Shown piece by piece: positions 51,663 through 61,967 of a DNA stretch of 64,000 nt (positions within the stretch are counted from its first letter, which is position 1; every line of letters starts with the position of its first letter). Below the pieces are notes generated by a model, which was given only the letters and a program-made list of their open reading frames with translations, ran no database searches and was not told the origin of the DNA. The stretch is from Xenorhabdus cabanillasii (GTDB lineage: Bacteria > Pseudomonadota > Gammaproteobacteria > Enterobacterales > Enterobacteriaceae): the NCBI RefSeq assembly GCF_003386665.1, contig NZ_QTUB01000001.1, forward strand, positions 186,001 to 250,000, in the 5' to 3' direction. Made by a program: the position numbers and the translations under genes.

Positions 51663-51738
51663 AGGGGCGTAGTTCAATTGGTAGAGCACCGGTCTCCAAA
51701 ACCGGGTGTTGGGAGTTCGAGTCTCTCCGCCCCTGCCA
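51663..51738 (+). tRNA. trpT: tRNA-Trp (CCA)
   Basis: 76 nt, anticodon CCA in the loop CTCCAAA, CCA encoded. It matches E. coli tRNA-Trp throughout as far as I recall. Confidence 0.97.
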
Positions 51739-51778
51739 GTTAATAACTAAGTAATAATTGAATAGTTTTCAGATTAAT

Positions 51779-51806
51779 AGCCCAGCTAATTTTAGCTGGG
51801 TTTTTC
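51779..51806 (+). terminator. rRNA operon 2 terminator
   Basis: AGCCCAGCT pairs with AGCTGGG plus T run after tRNA-Trp. It ends the second rRNA operon and its distal tRNAs. Confidence 0.88.
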
Positions 51807-51893
51807 TTTTTTATTCGTGGCATTATAAAATCGCTATATTTCTCCGCTTAGATCTCCGGTACGCATTTCCTTAAAGCTCTTTATAGAACGCAA

Positions 51894-52730
51894 TCAGCTT
51901 GTTGCAGGTGCTTTTTCAACAGGTATTTTTAATAACTGTTGGATGAATGCATGCTGGTCACTATTTTGCAGCCAGACGGCATATAGAGGCCGTTTGATTG
52001 GCTCATTATTGGGAGCCGTGATAAGGTTAGGGTAATCATCAAGCCAGTGTGTAGGCAGAAATGTCGCAGCATTTACACTATCTAACAATTCTCTGGCGAT
52101 ATGAGCCGAAGTGGTTGTAATGATCGGTGGGTGATCATTTTTCAAAATCTGTTGTTCTTGGTGGTGAAAATCAGCTCCCCACTCGAGTTTGATGTAATTT
52201 TCTATACCTTGTTCGAGATTATGTTGGGTTGTTAATAAAACAAGTTGGATACTACCGATCACCTGACTTTGGAATTCATCCATTTTTGGGGGTTCTGTTG
52301 TGATTAAAAGATCTAATTCACGCGAGTGCAGTTGTTTGACCAGAGACTGACGTGTAGAGACTCTTGATTCAATTCTCATTCCTTGGTTATCCCGATAAAA
52401 CATATTTAACCAAGGAGTTAGGTAGGCTTCCCATAGGGATGCTGTAGCACCGATAGAGAGCTCTGTATGTTGTGAGACATAGTTGATCTCTTTCTTCGCT
52501 AACTGCCAAGTATTCATTAACGATTCTGCATAAGGGACAAGGCGCTCGCCAGCCGCAGTTAGGCGAATATTATTGCGATGTCGGGTGAATAAATTAGCAC
52601 CTAACTGATTTTCTAGTTGTCGTATCCGAAAGCTAACTGCGGATTGTGTTAGATAGAGTGATTCAGCTGCCCGACCAAAGTGACGAGTCTTACTGACTTC
52701 CAAAAAGGTTTTCAGTAATTCGGTGTCCAC
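51894..52730 (-). CDS. hdfR: LysR-type regulator HdfR
   Basis: HdfR is a LysR-family regulator first described as a repressor of flhDC in E. coli. The N-terminal helix-turn-helix includes [24 protein letters not shown] and is nearly the same as E. coli; the effector domain is more divergent. I chose GTG 52730 (278 residues): GGAG lies 6 nt upstream and the product begins [11 protein letters not shown] like the family. An ATG 6 nt earlier sits directly on the GGAG. It is divergent from maoP, as in E. coli. Confidence 0.9.
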   Translation of the reverse strand: MDTELLKTFLEVSKTRHFGRAAESLYLTQSAVSFRIRQLENQLGANLFTRHRNNIRLTAAGERLVPYAESLMNTWQLAKKEINYVSQHTELSIGATASLWEAYLTPWLNMFYRDNQGMRIESRVSTRQSLVKQLHSRELDLLITTEPPKMDEFQSQVIGSIQLVLLTTQHNLEQGIENYIKLEWGADFHHQEQQILKNDHPPIITTTSAHIARELLDSVNAATFLPTHWLDDYPNLITAPNNEPIKRPLYAVWLQNSDQHAFIQQLLKIPVEKAPATS

Positions 52731-52846
52731 ATGCATCTCCAATAGTTTTTATCGTTAAGATTTAAATATTTTGTTTTACAGAATGTCAAGCCTCCCTAAT
52801 ACTCCGCGCCATAATTAGTATGACTGTAGAGTTAGGAGTGTGTCAG

Positions 52847-53185
52847 ATGGCTGAAAGCTTCATCACGACTAATCGTTTTTTTGATAATAAAAATTATCCA
52901 CGCGGGTTTTCTCGTCACGGGGATTTCACCATCAAAGAGGCCCAATTGTTAGAACGTCATGGTCATGCGTTCAATGAATTGGATCTTGGTAAACGTGAAC
53001 CACAAACGGACGAAGAAAAATTGTTTGTCGCCGTTTGCCGTGGTGAACGTGTCCCTGTAACAACAGAGGAAAAAGTATGGGCTAAGTATTTGGCGAAAAT
53101 TAGCCGTCCAAAACGTTTCCATACTCTTTCCGGCGGAAAACCACAGTTAGATTCTTCTGAGGACTATACTGATTCTGATGATTAA
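52847..53185 (+). CDS. maoP: MaoP, Ori macrodomain organisation protein
   Basis: MaoP (formerly YifE) is needed, with the cis site maoS, to constrain the Ori macrodomain in E. coli. With ATG 52847 it has 112 residues, as in E. coli, and is highly conserved ([20 protein letters not shown], ending EDYTDSDD). AGGAG precedes the ATG. maoS lies next to maoP in E. coli; an imperfect inverted repeat at 52797-52823 is a possible counterpart, but I cannot confirm it. Confidence 0.93.
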   Translation: MAESFITTNRFFDNKNYPRGFSRHGDFTIKEAQLLERHGHAFNELDLGKREPQTDEEKLFVAVCRGERVPVTTEEKVWAKYLAKISRPKRFHTLSGGKPQLDSSEDYTDSDD

Positions 53186-53212
53186 TATCATCATTGGGAT
53201 GACAGATCCATT

Positions 53213-53236
53213 AAGAGGGGCGAATGAGCCCCTTTT
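53213..53236 (+). terminator. Terminator between maoP and comM
   Basis: AGGGGC pairs with GCCCCT around a short loop, followed by TTTTC, between the convergent genes. Confidence 0.8.
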
Positions 53237-53241
53237 CTACG

Positions 53242-54768
53242 TCATCCAACCTGTTTTTGTAGCTGAATAAGTAACCTATCCATGCTCCGGTAACTAAGAG
53301 CTTCCATAATATCCGGTCTTTCTATTCTCTTTTGCTCTTTCAAATCTGCAATCGTACGTGAAACCTTTAATATCCGGTGCCAGGCACGTACAGACAGCCC
53401 TAATTTTAATAAAGTGTTTTCCAGAAAAACGGCATCTTCCATTTTTAGTTTACAAACACATTCAGTTTGTTGGCGATTAAGATGAGCATTTACATGCTCA
53501 CACCGCTCTATTTGTATGTTTCTGGCATTTTGTACTCTCTTTTTGACTTCATGGCTACTTTCACCATGTTTTGTTGATGATTGACTCAAGATACCCGGAG
53601 GGAGTAGAGGAACTTCAATGGAGAGGTCAAAACGATCTAAAAAAGGACCTGAAAGTTTGGAAAGATAGCGCAATATTTGTTGCGGACTACTGCGATTGTG
53701 TAATCCCTGATGATATCCTGTCGGGCTTGGATTCATGGCCGCAATCAATTGGACTTGGGCAGGAAAACAAACTTTTGCCCTTGCACGAGATATGATAATT
53801 TCGCCAGATTCTAGTGGTTCACGTAATGCATCAAGCACACTTCGATTAAACTCGGGCAATTCATCCAAGAATAAAACGCCATTGTGTGCAAGTGAAATTT
53901 CTCCAGGTTTAGGGATTGAGCCTCCACCAACGAGAGCGGCCATTGATGAACTGTGATGAGGCGCCCTAAACGGTCGTATATGCCATTTTTTGGGATTAAT
54001 TGACTGACCAGCCAGACTATTGATGGCCGCGACTTCCAGCGCTTCCTGATGCGTTAGAGGCGGTAATAGGTCGCATAACCGACTGGCTAGCATTGTTTTA
54101 CCTGTACCGGGAGGCCCAAGTAGCAGAAGATTGTGGCCACCTGCGGCAGTGATCTCCAGAGCACGCTTGGCTTGCTCTTGTCCAATAATGTCTCGTAGAT
54201 CTAACAGTGGTGGCTCATTTTGTGGAGCAACTGGGGAAGGAGAGGATAATATTGTTTTTTCGCCATGCAAAAAATGGCAAACTTGTAGTAAGTGATTAGC
54301 TAATAACGTTTCACTTTGGGATAAGATAGCTAATTCAGTTTGATTTTCTGTGGATAAAATCAATTGCCTACCTGCATTTTTGGCACTTAGTGCTGCGGGA
54401 ATGGCACCCATAATCTTACGTATCTCACCTGAAAGTGCTAACTCTCCCAAAAACTCATAATTATGCAATTCATTTGGCGGAATTTGCTCTGAAGCGGCCA
54501 AAATTGCAATAGCGATAGGTAAATCATATCTTCCTCCTTCTTTGGGAAGGTCTGCCGGAGCCAGGTTAACTGTGATTCTTTTGGGTGGATAGGTAAAACC
54601 ACTATTGATCAAAGCACTTCTGACACGATCTCTGGCTTCTTTAACTGTTGTTTCCGGCAAACCAACCAGTGTTAAACCAGGTAAACCATTACTGATGTGT
54701 GCTTCTATTGTGACGATGGGAGAATCAATACCTATTGTTGCCCGTGTATAGATGATGGCGAGTGTCAT
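53242..54768 (-). CDS. comM: ComM-type AAA+ helicase (YifB)
   Basis: ComM is a hexameric helicase that extends strand exchange in natural transformation; in enterics its role is less known. The 508-residue protein (E. coli 506) has an N-terminal Lon-protease-like fold (about 1-170), Walker A LLGPPGTGKTM, Walker B VLFLDELPEF, sensor NPSPTGYH and a C-terminal Mg-chelatase-like domain. It is convergent with maoP. Together with dprA this makes two competence-type genes in the window, both common in enterics without proven competence. Confidence 0.95.
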   Translation of the reverse strand: MTLAIIYTRATIGIDSPIVTIEAHISNGLPGLTLVGLPETTVKEARDRVRSALINSGFTYPPKRITVNLAPADLPKEGGRYDLPIAIAILAASEQIPPNELHNYEFLGELALSGEIRKIMGAIPAALSAKNAGRQLILSTENQTELAILSQSETLLANHLLQVCHFLHGEKTILSSPSPVAPQNEPPLLDLRDIIGQEQAKRALEITAAGGHNLLLLGPPGTGKTMLASRLCDLLPPLTHQEALEVAAINSLAGQSINPKKWHIRPFRAPHHSSSMAALVGGGSIPKPGEISLAHNGVLFLDELPEFNRSVLDALREPLESGEIIISRARAKVCFPAQVQLIAAMNPSPTGYHQGLHNRSSPQQILRYLSKLSGPFLDRFDLSIEVPLLPPGILSQSSTKHGESSHEVKKRVQNARNIQIERCEHVNAHLNRQQTECVCKLKMEDAVFLENTLLKLGLSVRAWHRILKVSRTIADLKEQKRIERPDIMEALSYRSMDRLLIQLQKQVG

Positions 54769-55330
54769 GTGCTCTCCTTAGCAAGAAAGCAATTATCATG
54801 AATTGATAAAAAATAATAAAAAGTCTCCTTTTGTTATTTTGCGAAGACACTCGAAAATATATTTATTTTTAATTGTTTCTTAAACTTATTCATTGACAAT
54901 GTATTGTTATTTCTTGTTTTTTTGTTTGGTGATAATCTCTGTGGTATATGTGAAATAAAATTATACGGTATTATTATTGAGTTGATTATTTTATTGTTTA
55001 GATGAACTAATTAGCTGTTTTTATTTTTTGTTTATAATGATACTGCCGCATAAAATGCCTCTTTTAGCATTTATATCTTGCAATTAGGTTATTAAATTGT
55101 ATTTATGTAATTTATCTTATTAATTATTTTATAAAACATATAGATAGTAATTGTTTATCCTCATTAAAGGAATGAGTGCTGTTAACTTTGCTAGTTTTTT
55201 GGTTATCTGGATGAAAAATATAAATAAAATTATTTTTCAAATAAAAAATCAAAATAATCATTGTCAACAATTATAGAAAGTGATACTTGTAAAATATACG
55301 TCGAACATGTGAATGAGAACGAAAAGAATT
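54769..55330. other. AT-rich region upstream of ilvL
   Basis: About 560 nt without a convincing gene. It must carry the comM promoter (reverse) and the ilv promoter. TTGTCA at 55261-55266 is a candidate -35 but its -10 is weak. TATAAT at 55033-55038 is isolated. Poly-A/T tracts suggest a target for H-NS or IHF, which I infer only from composition. Confidence 0.5.
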
Positions 55331-55423
55331 ATGAGTAAATTTGTTCTAGTGATTAGCCTAATTATTAGCGTGGTAGTGATTATTCTACCGTGCGGGGCTG
55401 CACTTGAACGAAGGAAGGCGTAG
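55331..55423 (+). CDS. ilvL: ilv operon leader peptide
   Basis: This 30-codon reading frame encodes a peptide with 14 branched-chain residues: five Val, five Ile and four Leu, including the run ISVVVII. The end PCGAALERRKA resembles the E. coli ilvL peptide. It precedes an attenuator at 55452-55487. Slow translation at Val, Ile or Leu codons is expected to prevent the terminator and switch on ilvGMEDA. No strong Shine-Dalgarno is seen, but AACGAAAAG lies near. Confidence 0.9.
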   Translation: MSKFVLVISLIISVVVIILPCGAALERRKA

Positions 55424-55451
55424 ACAGAAAGATAGCCAGATTTCACGAAGA

Positions 55452-55487
55452 AGCCCCCGCACCGAAAAGGAGCGGGGGCTTTTTTTT
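55452..55487 (+). terminator. ilvGMEDA attenuator
   Basis: AGCCCCCGC (55452-55460) pairs perfectly with GCGGGGGCT (55472-55480) and is followed by eight T. It begins 28 nt after the ilvL stop and 75 nt before ilvG ends the leader. Confidence 0.95.
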
Positions 55488-55561
55488 ACACATATCAAAA
55501 AACGAACATAAAACAACACCAAAACAGGCCACTGACAGAGTAAACGCAATAGGAGGATGGT

Positions 55562-57208
55562 ATGAACGGTGCTCAATGGGTTGTACAAGCATTACGAAAG
55601 CAGGGAGTTGAAAAAGTTTTCGGTTATCCAGGCGGAGCTATCATGCCTGTGTATGATGCTTTGTATGATGGCGGTATTGAACATTTGTTGTGCCGACATG
55701 AACAAGGAGCGGTTATGGCTGCCATTGGCTATGCGAGGGCAAGTGGTAAGCCTGGAGTTTGTATCGCGACATCAGGACCTGGCGCAACAAATTTGATTAC
55801 CGGATTGGCTGATGCTTTGTTGGATTCTGTTCCCGTCGTTGCTATTACTGGTCAAGTAAGTTCTGAAGCTATCGGCACAGATGCTTTTCAAGAAATCGAT
55901 ATGTTGGGACTTTCTCTTGCCTGTACCAAACATAGTTTTCTGGTGGAATCGCTGGAAAAATTGCCTCAAGTTATGGCTGAAGCCTTTGCCATTGCCATGG
56001 AAGGCCGTCCTGGTCCCGTTTTGGTGGATTTACCGAAAGATATTCAGTTAAAACAAGGTGAATTCGCACCTTACTTAATGCCTGTCGTTGCCCTGTCTTC
56101 TCTGCCTGAGCGTGAACTGGAACAAGCTCGCCATATGATGGCTTGTTCTAAAAAACCTATTTTGTATATCGGGGGAGGCGTTGGAATGTCAGATGCGGTG
56201 CCTGAATTACGCCGTTTAGTGGCAGAGACGGGGCTGCCTGTTGTCTCTACACTCAAAGGATTGGGGGCTGCGGATGCTGAGCATGAATGTTATTTGGGAA
56301 TGCTGGGAATGCATGGCACAAAGGCTGCCAATTTCGCGGTTCAGTCCTGTGATTTGCTTATTGCTGCCGGAGCTCGTTTTGATGACCGCGTAACCGGGAG
56401 ACTGAATACCTTTGCTCCGCACGCCAAAGTCATCCATTTGGATATCGACCCTGTCGAATTAAATAAGTTGCGTCAGGCACATGTTTCATTATTGGGGAAT
56501 TTAAAAACGTTGTTGCCTCATTTACAGCAGCCTTTGTCGATCAAGGCATGGCAACAAGAAGTTAAACAGTTAAAAAACGAACATGCATGGTGCTATGACT
56601 ATCAGGGGGACAGTATTTATGCTCCCGCACTGTTAAAACAGATATCTGAGCGCAAGCCATCAAATACTGTTATTACCACCGATGTGGGACAGCATCAGAT
56701 GTGGACTGCCCAACATATGACATTTGATGGGCCTGAGAATTTCATTACTTCCAGTGGGTTGGGCACGATGGGATTTGGCATCCCGGCGGCGATTGGTGCA
56801 CAAATGGTTCGCCCGGAGGATATGGTCATTTGTATATCCGGTGATGGTTCTTTCATGATGAATGTTCAGGAATTAGGCACTATTAAACGCAAAAAATTAC
56901 CTATCAAGATGGTCTTGCTGGATAACCAACGTCTGGGGATGGTTAAGCAATGGCAGGAATTATTTTTTGATAAACGCTATAGCGAAACGATCCTAACTGA
57001 TAACCCTGATTTTATTACCTTAGCAAAATCCTTTGATATTCCAGGCCAACACATCACAGACAAGTCGCAAATCAATACGGCGTTAGACGCCCTTTTCAAC
57101 AGTGAAGGTCCCTATTTACTACATGTATCCATTAATGAATTAGAAAATGTTTGGCCATTGGTTCCACCTGGCGCAAGTAACGCAAATATGTTGGAGAGAT
57201 CATTATGA
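55562..57208 (+). CDS. ilvG: Acetolactate synthase II large subunit
   Basis: IlvG makes acetolactate or acetohydroxybutyrate from pyruvate, the first common step of Val, Leu and Ile synthesis, using thiamine diphosphate and FAD. The 548-residue frame is intact, unlike the frameshifted gene of E. coli K-12. The thiamine-activating glutamate lies in [17 protein letters not shown], and the ThDP-binding motif is [15 protein letters not shown] to [16 protein letters not shown] precedes the ATG. It overlaps ilvM by 4 nt. Isozyme II is typically insensitive to valine. Confidence 0.98.
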   Translation: MNGAQWVVQALRKQGVEKVFGYPGGAIMPVYDALYDGGIEHLLCRHEQGAVMAAIGYARASGKPGVCIATSGPGATNLITGLADALLDSVPVVAITGQVSSEAIGTDAFQEIDMLGLSLACTKHSFLVESLEKLPQVMAEAFAIAMEGRPGPVLVDLPKDIQLKQGEFAPYLMPVVALSSLPERELEQARHMMACSKKPILYIGGGVGMSDAVPELRRLVAETGLPVVSTLKGLGAADAEHECYLGMLGMHGTKAANFAVQSCDLLIAAGARFDDRVTGRLNTFAPHAKVIHLDIDPVELNKLRQAHVSLLGNLKTLLPHLQQPLSIKAWQQEVKQLKNEHAWCYDYQGDSIYAPALLKQISERKPSNTVITTDVGQHQMWTAQHMTFDGPENFITSSGLGTMGFGIPAAIGAQMVRPEDMVICISGDGSFMMNVQELGTIKRKKLPIKMVLLDNQRLGMVKQWQELFFDKRYSETILTDNPDFITLAKSFDIPGQHITDKSQINTALDALFNSEGPYLLHVSINELENVWPLVPPGASNANMLERSL

Positions 57209-57462
57209 TGCAGCATCAACTTGCTATTCAGGCACGATTCTGTCCTGAAATTCTTGAAAGAATTCTGAGAGTTACCCGCCATCGCGGTTTTCAGATATGC
57301 GCATTGAATATGGATCATACAATAGATAGTGATAATGTAAGTATTGAACTCACTGTCGCTAGTCAGCGTCCTGTAAATTTGCTTTTTTCCCAGTTGATGA
57401 AGCTGGTTGATGTTGCTGATGTTGAGATACAACACAAAAAATCACAATTGATAAGCGCATAG
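57205..57462 (+). CDS. ilvM: Acetolactate synthase II small subunit
   Basis: IlvM is the ACT-domain partner needed for full IlvG activity. The 85-residue protein (E. coli 87) starts [12 protein letters not shown] and has one ACT-like unit. The ATGA overlap with ilvG suggests a fixed ratio of the two subunits. Confidence 0.96.
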   Translation: MMQHQLAIQARFCPEILERILRVTRHRGFQICALNMDHTIDSDNVSIELTVASQRPVNLLFSQLMKLVDVADVEIQHKKSQLISA

Positions 57463-57486
57463 TGCGCATTTGAAGGAAACAGAAGA

Positions 57487-58413
57487 ATGACAAAGCAAGC
57501 TGATTATATTTGGTTCAATGGGGAAATGGTTCCCTGGGCTGATGCAAAAATACACGTTATGTCCCACGCTCTGCATTACGGAACGTCCGTATTTGAAGGT
57601 GTCCGTTGTTACAACTCGCACAAAGGGCCTGTTGTTTTTCGTCATCGTGAACATATGCAGCGCTTACATGATTCAGCCAAGATTTACCGTATGCCCGTGA
57701 GCCAGAGTGTCGATGAATTAATGGAAGCTTGTCGTGAAACACTCCGTAAAAATAAATTAGTCAGCGCTTACATTCGTCCACTGGTTTTTATTGGTGATGT
57801 GGGCATGGGGGTAAATCCTCCTGCGGGTTATAAAACAGATGTCATTATTGCCGCTTTTCCGTGGGGAGCGTATCTCGGAGAAGCAGCACTGGAACAAGGC
57901 ATTGATGCGATGGTTTCTTCATGGAACCGTGCTGCGGCAAATACAATTCCAACAGCGGCAAAAGCGGGTGGTAATTACTTATCTTCTTTGCTGGTGGGTA
58001 GTGAAGCCCGGCGCCATGGTTATCAGGAAGGGATCGCTTTGGATGTTCATGGCTATATTTCAGAAGGTGCGGGTGAAAACCTATTTGAAGTCAAAAATGG
58101 TGTTTTGTTCACCCCGCCATTCACTTCCGCTGCGTTACCGGGGATCACACGAGATGCCATCACCAAACTGGCACAGGATCTCGGTCTGGAAGTTCGTGAG
58201 CAGACCCTTTCCCGCGAATCACTCTATCTGGCTGATGAAGTCTTTATGACCGGAACAGCAGCAGAAATTACGCCAGTCCGTAGTGTAGATGGTATTCAGG
58301 TTGGAATTGGTAGATGTGGGCCTGTCACCAAAAAAATTCAGAGTGCATTCTTCGGTCTATTTGATGGTTCGACAGAAGATAAACGGGGCTGGTTAGATCC
58401 AGTCAATCCTTAA
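57487..58413 (+). CDS. ilvE: Branched-chain amino acid aminotransferase
   Basis: IlvE makes Val, Leu and Ile from their keto acids using pyridoxal phosphate. The 308-residue protein (E. coli 309) has the fold-IV PLP lysine at Lys159 in TAAKAGGNYLSS. The substrate loop YGTSVFEGVRCY and the late EVFMTGTAAEITPV are conserved. It follows ilvM by 24 nt with AAGGAAACAG before the ATG. Confidence 0.98.
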   Translation: MTKQADYIWFNGEMVPWADAKIHVMSHALHYGTSVFEGVRCYNSHKGPVVFRHREHMQRLHDSAKIYRMPVSQSVDELMEACRETLRKNKLVSAYIRPLVFIGDVGMGVNPPAGYKTDVIIAAFPWGAYLGEAALEQGIDAMVSSWNRAAANTIPTAAKAGGNYLSSLLVGSEARRHGYQEGIALDVHGYISEGAGENLFEVKNGVLFTPPFTSAALPGITRDAITKLAQDLGLEVREQTLSRESLYLADEVFMTGTAAEITPVRSVDGIQVGIGRCGPVTKKIQSAFFGLFDGSTEDKRGWLDPVNP

Positions 58414-58510
58414 TAACCTGATTCCTTTATAACTAAGACAAAATTTAACAGGCGGCTCGTTCCCCGCTTGTTTTCTGATGCTGATTAGATAGACACGGGA
58501 GTGAAAAGTA

Positions 58511-60361
58511 ATGCCGAAATACCGTTCTGCCACGACAACTCATGGCCGCAATATGGCTGGGGCACGTGCTTTATGGCGTGCCACGGGGATGACTGATGCG
58601 GACTTTGGTAAGCCCATCATCGCCGTTGTGAACTCATTTACTCAATTTGTGCCCGGGCATGTTCATTTGCGGGATTTGGGCAAACTGGTGGCTGAACAGA
58701 TTGAGGCATCCGGTGGAGTCGCAAAAGAATTTAACACCATCGCAGTTGATGATGGCATTGCAATGGGGCATGGAGGAATGCTTTATTCTCTGCCTTCCCG
58801 TGAGCTGATTGCCGATTCGGTCGAATATATGGTGAATGCACATTGTGCGGATGCAATGGTATGTATTTCCAACTGTGACAAGATCACACCGGGCATGTTG
58901 ATGGCATCACTGCGTTTGAATATTCCGGTTATTTTTGTCTCCGGAGGCCCGATGGAAGCGGGTAAAACGCGTTTATCCGATCAGATCATCAAATTGGATC
59001 TGGTTGATGCGATGATCCAGGGAGCCAATCCGAATATTAGCGATGAACAGAGTGAGCAAATCGAACGTTCTGCTTGCCCGACCTGTGGTTCCTGTTCCGG
59101 TATGTTTACTGCGAATTCAATGAACTGTTTGACAGAAGCACTGGGGCTTTCGCAACCGGGTAATGGATCGCTACTTGCTACACATGCAGATCGTAAGACC
59201 CTATTTATCAATGCGGGTAAGCGTATTGTTGAATTAACCAAACGTTATTATGAACAAAATGATGGCAGCGCTTTGCCACGTAATATTGCGACCAAAGCTG
59301 CATTTGAGAATGCCATGACACTGGATATTGCGATGGGAGGGTCGACAAACACTGTTCTGCACTTATTGGCAGCAGCGCAGGAAGGTGAAGTTGATTTCAC
59401 TATGGCAGATATTGATCGTCTGTCTCGCCAGGTGCCCCATTTATGCAAGGTGGCGCCAAGTACTCAAAAATACCATATGGAAGATGTACATCGAGCGGGT
59501 GGAGTGATTGGTATTCTTGGTGAGCTGGATCGTGCTGGATTGTTGCATCGAAATGTGAAAAACATTCTGGGCTTGGACTTGTCACAAACGTTGACTCAGT
59601 ACGACATCATGCTGACAGAGGATGACGATGTTAAGAGCATGTACGCGGCGGGGCCAGCAGGAATTCGTACTACCCAAGCGTTCTCGCAGGATTGTCGTTG
59701 GCCGTCTTTGGACACAGACCGGAAAGAAGGGTGTATTCGTGAACGTGCTCATGCTTACAGCCAAGATGGGGGACTGGCTGTTTTGTATGGTAACGTTGCC
59801 GCGGATGGTTGTATCGTGAAAACAGCGGGAGTGGATGAGAGTATTCTCACTTTCCGTGGCCCTGCTAAAGTTTATGAAAGTCAGGAAGATGCAGTAGACG
59901 CGATTCTGGGTGGAAAAGTTGTTGCGGGGGATGTTGTGGTTATTCGTTATGAAGGCCCGAAAGGTGGTCCTGGTATGCAGGAAATGCTCTATCCAACCAC
60001 TTACCTAAAATCAATGGGATTGGGAAAAAGCTGTGCTTTGATCACTGATGGGCGTTTTTCAGGAGGTACATCTGGGTTATCGATTGGCCATGTTTCTCCT
60101 GAAGCAGCTAATGGTGGCTTGATTGGATTGGTGCATGACGGCGATATCATCAATATTGATATTCCAAACCGTAAAATCCAGTTGAATGTCAGCGAAAAAG
60201 AGCTGACTGAACGGAAACAAGCTGAATTATCTCGTGGCGATAATATGTGGACACCTAAATCCCGAAAGCGTCAGGTTTCTTTTGCATTGCGGGCTTATGC
60301 TTCATTAGCGACCAGCGCTGACAAAGGTGCTGTACGTGATAAGACTAAGCTGGGGAGTTGA
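58511..60361 (+). CDS. ilvD: Dihydroxy-acid dehydratase
   Basis: IlvD dehydrates dihydroxy acids to the keto-acid precursors of Val and Ile and is an iron-sulfur enzyme. The 616-residue length equals E. coli. Cluster cysteines are in [11 protein letters not shown] and [18 protein letters not shown], and the C-terminal [11 protein letters not shown] segment is present. The 97-nt gap after ilvE is larger than others in the operon. Its stop region overlaps the start of ilvA. Confidence 0.98.
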   Translation: MPKYRSATTTHGRNMAGARALWRATGMTDADFGKPIIAVVNSFTQFVPGHVHLRDLGKLVAEQIEASGGVAKEFNTIAVDDGIAMGHGGMLYSLPSRELIADSVEYMVNAHCADAMVCISNCDKITPGMLMASLRLNIPVIFVSGGPMEAGKTRLSDQIIKLDLVDAMIQGANPNISDEQSEQIERSACPTCGSCSGMFTANSMNCLTEALGLSQPGNGSLLATHADRKTLFINAGKRIVELTKRYYEQNDGSALPRNIATKAAFENAMTLDIAMGGSTNTVLHLLAAAQEGEVDFTMADIDRLSRQVPHLCKVAPSTQKYHMEDVHRAGGVIGILGELDRAGLLHRNVKNILGLDLSQTLTQYDIMLTEDDDVKSMYAAGPAGIRTTQAFSQDCRWPSLDTDRKEGCIRERAHAYSQDGGLAVLYGNVAADGCIVKTAGVDESILTFRGPAKVYESQEDAVDAILGGKVVAGDVVVIRYEGPKGGPGMQEMLYPTTYLKSMGLGKSCALITDGRFSGGTSGLSIGHVSPEAANGGLIGLVHDGDIINIDIPNRKIQLNVSEKELTERKQAELSRGDNMWTPKSRKRQVSFALRAYASLATSADKGAVRDKTKLGS

Positions 60362-60363
60362 TT

Positions 60364-61911
60364 GTGGCGGTTTATCCTCTTAATACTGAACCCAAGGGAG
60401 CGGAATATCTCAAAGCCGCACTGAGTGCACCGGTTTATGATGTTGCTCAAGTCACCCCATTACAGGAAATGAAAAAAATCTCTGCTCGTTTAGATAACAC
60501 TATCTTGGTTAAACGAGAAGATCGTCAGTTGGTACACAGCTTCAAATTGCGTGGTGCTTACGCGATGATTGCCAGCTTAACGGAAGAGCAAAGAGCTAAA
60601 GGCGTGATCACCGCGTCTGCGGGCAATCATGCACAAGGTGTTGCATTATCGGCCAGTAAGGTTGGTGTTAAAGCCACTATAGTGATGCCGATAGCTACAG
60701 CAGATATTAAAGTTGATGCAGTACGCAGTTTTGGTGGTGAAGTGCTATTACATGGCGCAAATTTCGATGAAGCGAAAGCAAAAGCGATTGAGATGTCAAA
60801 AGAACATAGTTACACCTTCGTACCACCATTTGATCACCCTGCTGTGATTGCTGGTCAGGCAACTTTGGCGATGGAGCTTTTACAGCAAGATGTTCATCTT
60901 GATCGCATTTTTGTTCCTGTTGGTGGAGGTGGATTGATTGCTGGTGTTGCAGTTCTCATCAAACAACTCGTACCAGAAATGAAAGTCATTGGTGTGGAAG
61001 CTGAGGATTCTGCCTGTTTGAAAGCTGCGCTGAAAGCCGGGTATCCCGTTGACTTACCCAGAGTCGGGTTATTTGCGGAAGGTGTTGCCGTTAAACGTAT
61101 TGGTAATGAAACATTCCGTTTATGTCAGCAATATGTTGATGATGTGATTACGGTAGATAGCGATGCCATTTGTGCAGCCATGAAAGATATTTTCGAAGAT
61201 GTCAGAGCGATCGCAGAGCCTTCCGGGGCTTTGGCGCTGGCGGGATTGAAGAAATATGTCCAGCAGCACCAGATTAGGGGAGAGAGACTCGCACATATTC
61301 TTTCTGGCGCTAATGTGAATTTTCATGGTTTACGTTATGTCTCTGAACGTTGTGAACTGGGGGAGCAGCGTGAAGCTTTGCTAGCGGTAACTATTCCTGA
61401 ACAAAAAGGCAGTTTCCTGAATTTCTGCCAGATACTGGGTGCCCGCTTTGTGACAGAATTCAGCTACCGTTATTCAGATGCTGCCGCTCCAGATAAAGCC
61501 TGTATTTTTGTCGGGATACGATTGGGGCGTGGAAATGCTGAACGCATTGAAATCATTGAAGAACTAAAAACTGCTGGCTATCAGGTATCTGATTTTACTG
61601 ATGATGAAATGGCGAAACTGCATGTTCGTTATATGATCGGTGGAAGACCACCCAGACTATTGCAGGAGCGGTTATTTAGTTTTGCTTTTCCCGAATCACC
61701 GGGAGCATTGCTGAAATTTTTGCAAACATTAGGAGCACACTGGAATATCACACTGTTTCATTATCGTAGTCATGGCACAGATTATGGGCGTGTACTGGCC
61801 GCTTTTGAATTGTCAGGGTCGGAAGTCTGTTTTGATCGGCATCTAAATGAATTGGGTTATGAATACCATGATGAAACTGATAATCCCTCATTTAATCTGT
61901 TGTTGAAATAG
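60364..61911 (+). CDS. ilvA: Threonine deaminase (biosynthetic)
   Basis: IlvA turns threonine into 2-oxobutyrate, the committed step to isoleucine, and is inhibited by isoleucine. I chose GTG 60364 (515 residues, E. coli 514): GGGGAG lies upstream and the start MAVYPLNTEPKGAEYL aligns with E. coli. A TTG at 60358 is also in frame. PLP binds the lysine in HSFKLRGA (Lys61) and GGGGLIAG holds its phosphate. Two ACT-like regulatory units fill the C-terminal third. Last gene of ilvGMEDA. Confidence 0.97.
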   Translation: MAVYPLNTEPKGAEYLKAALSAPVYDVAQVTPLQEMKKISARLDNTILVKREDRQLVHSFKLRGAYAMIASLTEEQRAKGVITASAGNHAQGVALSASKVGVKATIVMPIATADIKVDAVRSFGGEVLLHGANFDEAKAKAIEMSKEHSYTFVPPFDHPAVIAGQATLAMELLQQDVHLDRIFVPVGGGGLIAGVAVLIKQLVPEMKVIGVEAEDSACLKAALKAGYPVDLPRVGLFAEGVAVKRIGNETFRLCQQYVDDVITVDSDAICAAMKDIFEDVRAIAEPSGALALAGLKKYVQQHQIRGERLAHILSGANVNFHGLRYVSERCELGEQREALLAVTIPEQKGSFLNFCQILGARFVTEFSYRYSDAAAPDKACIFVGIRLGRGNAERIEIIEELKTAGYQVSDFTDDEMAKLHVRYMIGGRPPRLLQERLFSFAFPESPGALLKFLQTLGAHWNITLFHYRSHGTDYGRVLAAFELSGSEVCFDRHLNELGYEYHDETDNPSFNLLLK

Positions 61912-61930
61912 AGACAGTTAATATTATGAG

Positions 61931-61960
61931 AAATAGCACCTTTTGGAGTGCTATTTTTTT
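61931..61960 (+). terminator. ilvGMEDA terminator
   Basis: AATAGCAC pairs with GTGCTATT and is followed by T residues, between convergent ilvA and ilvY. Flanking A residues may let it serve both. Confidence 0.9.
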
Positions 61961-61967
61961 CATGGGA

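Noticed and set aside
55264..55446. A 60-codon frame on the reverse strand over ilvL
   Set aside because: It overlaps the leader peptide gene, which is well supported, and has no features of its own.
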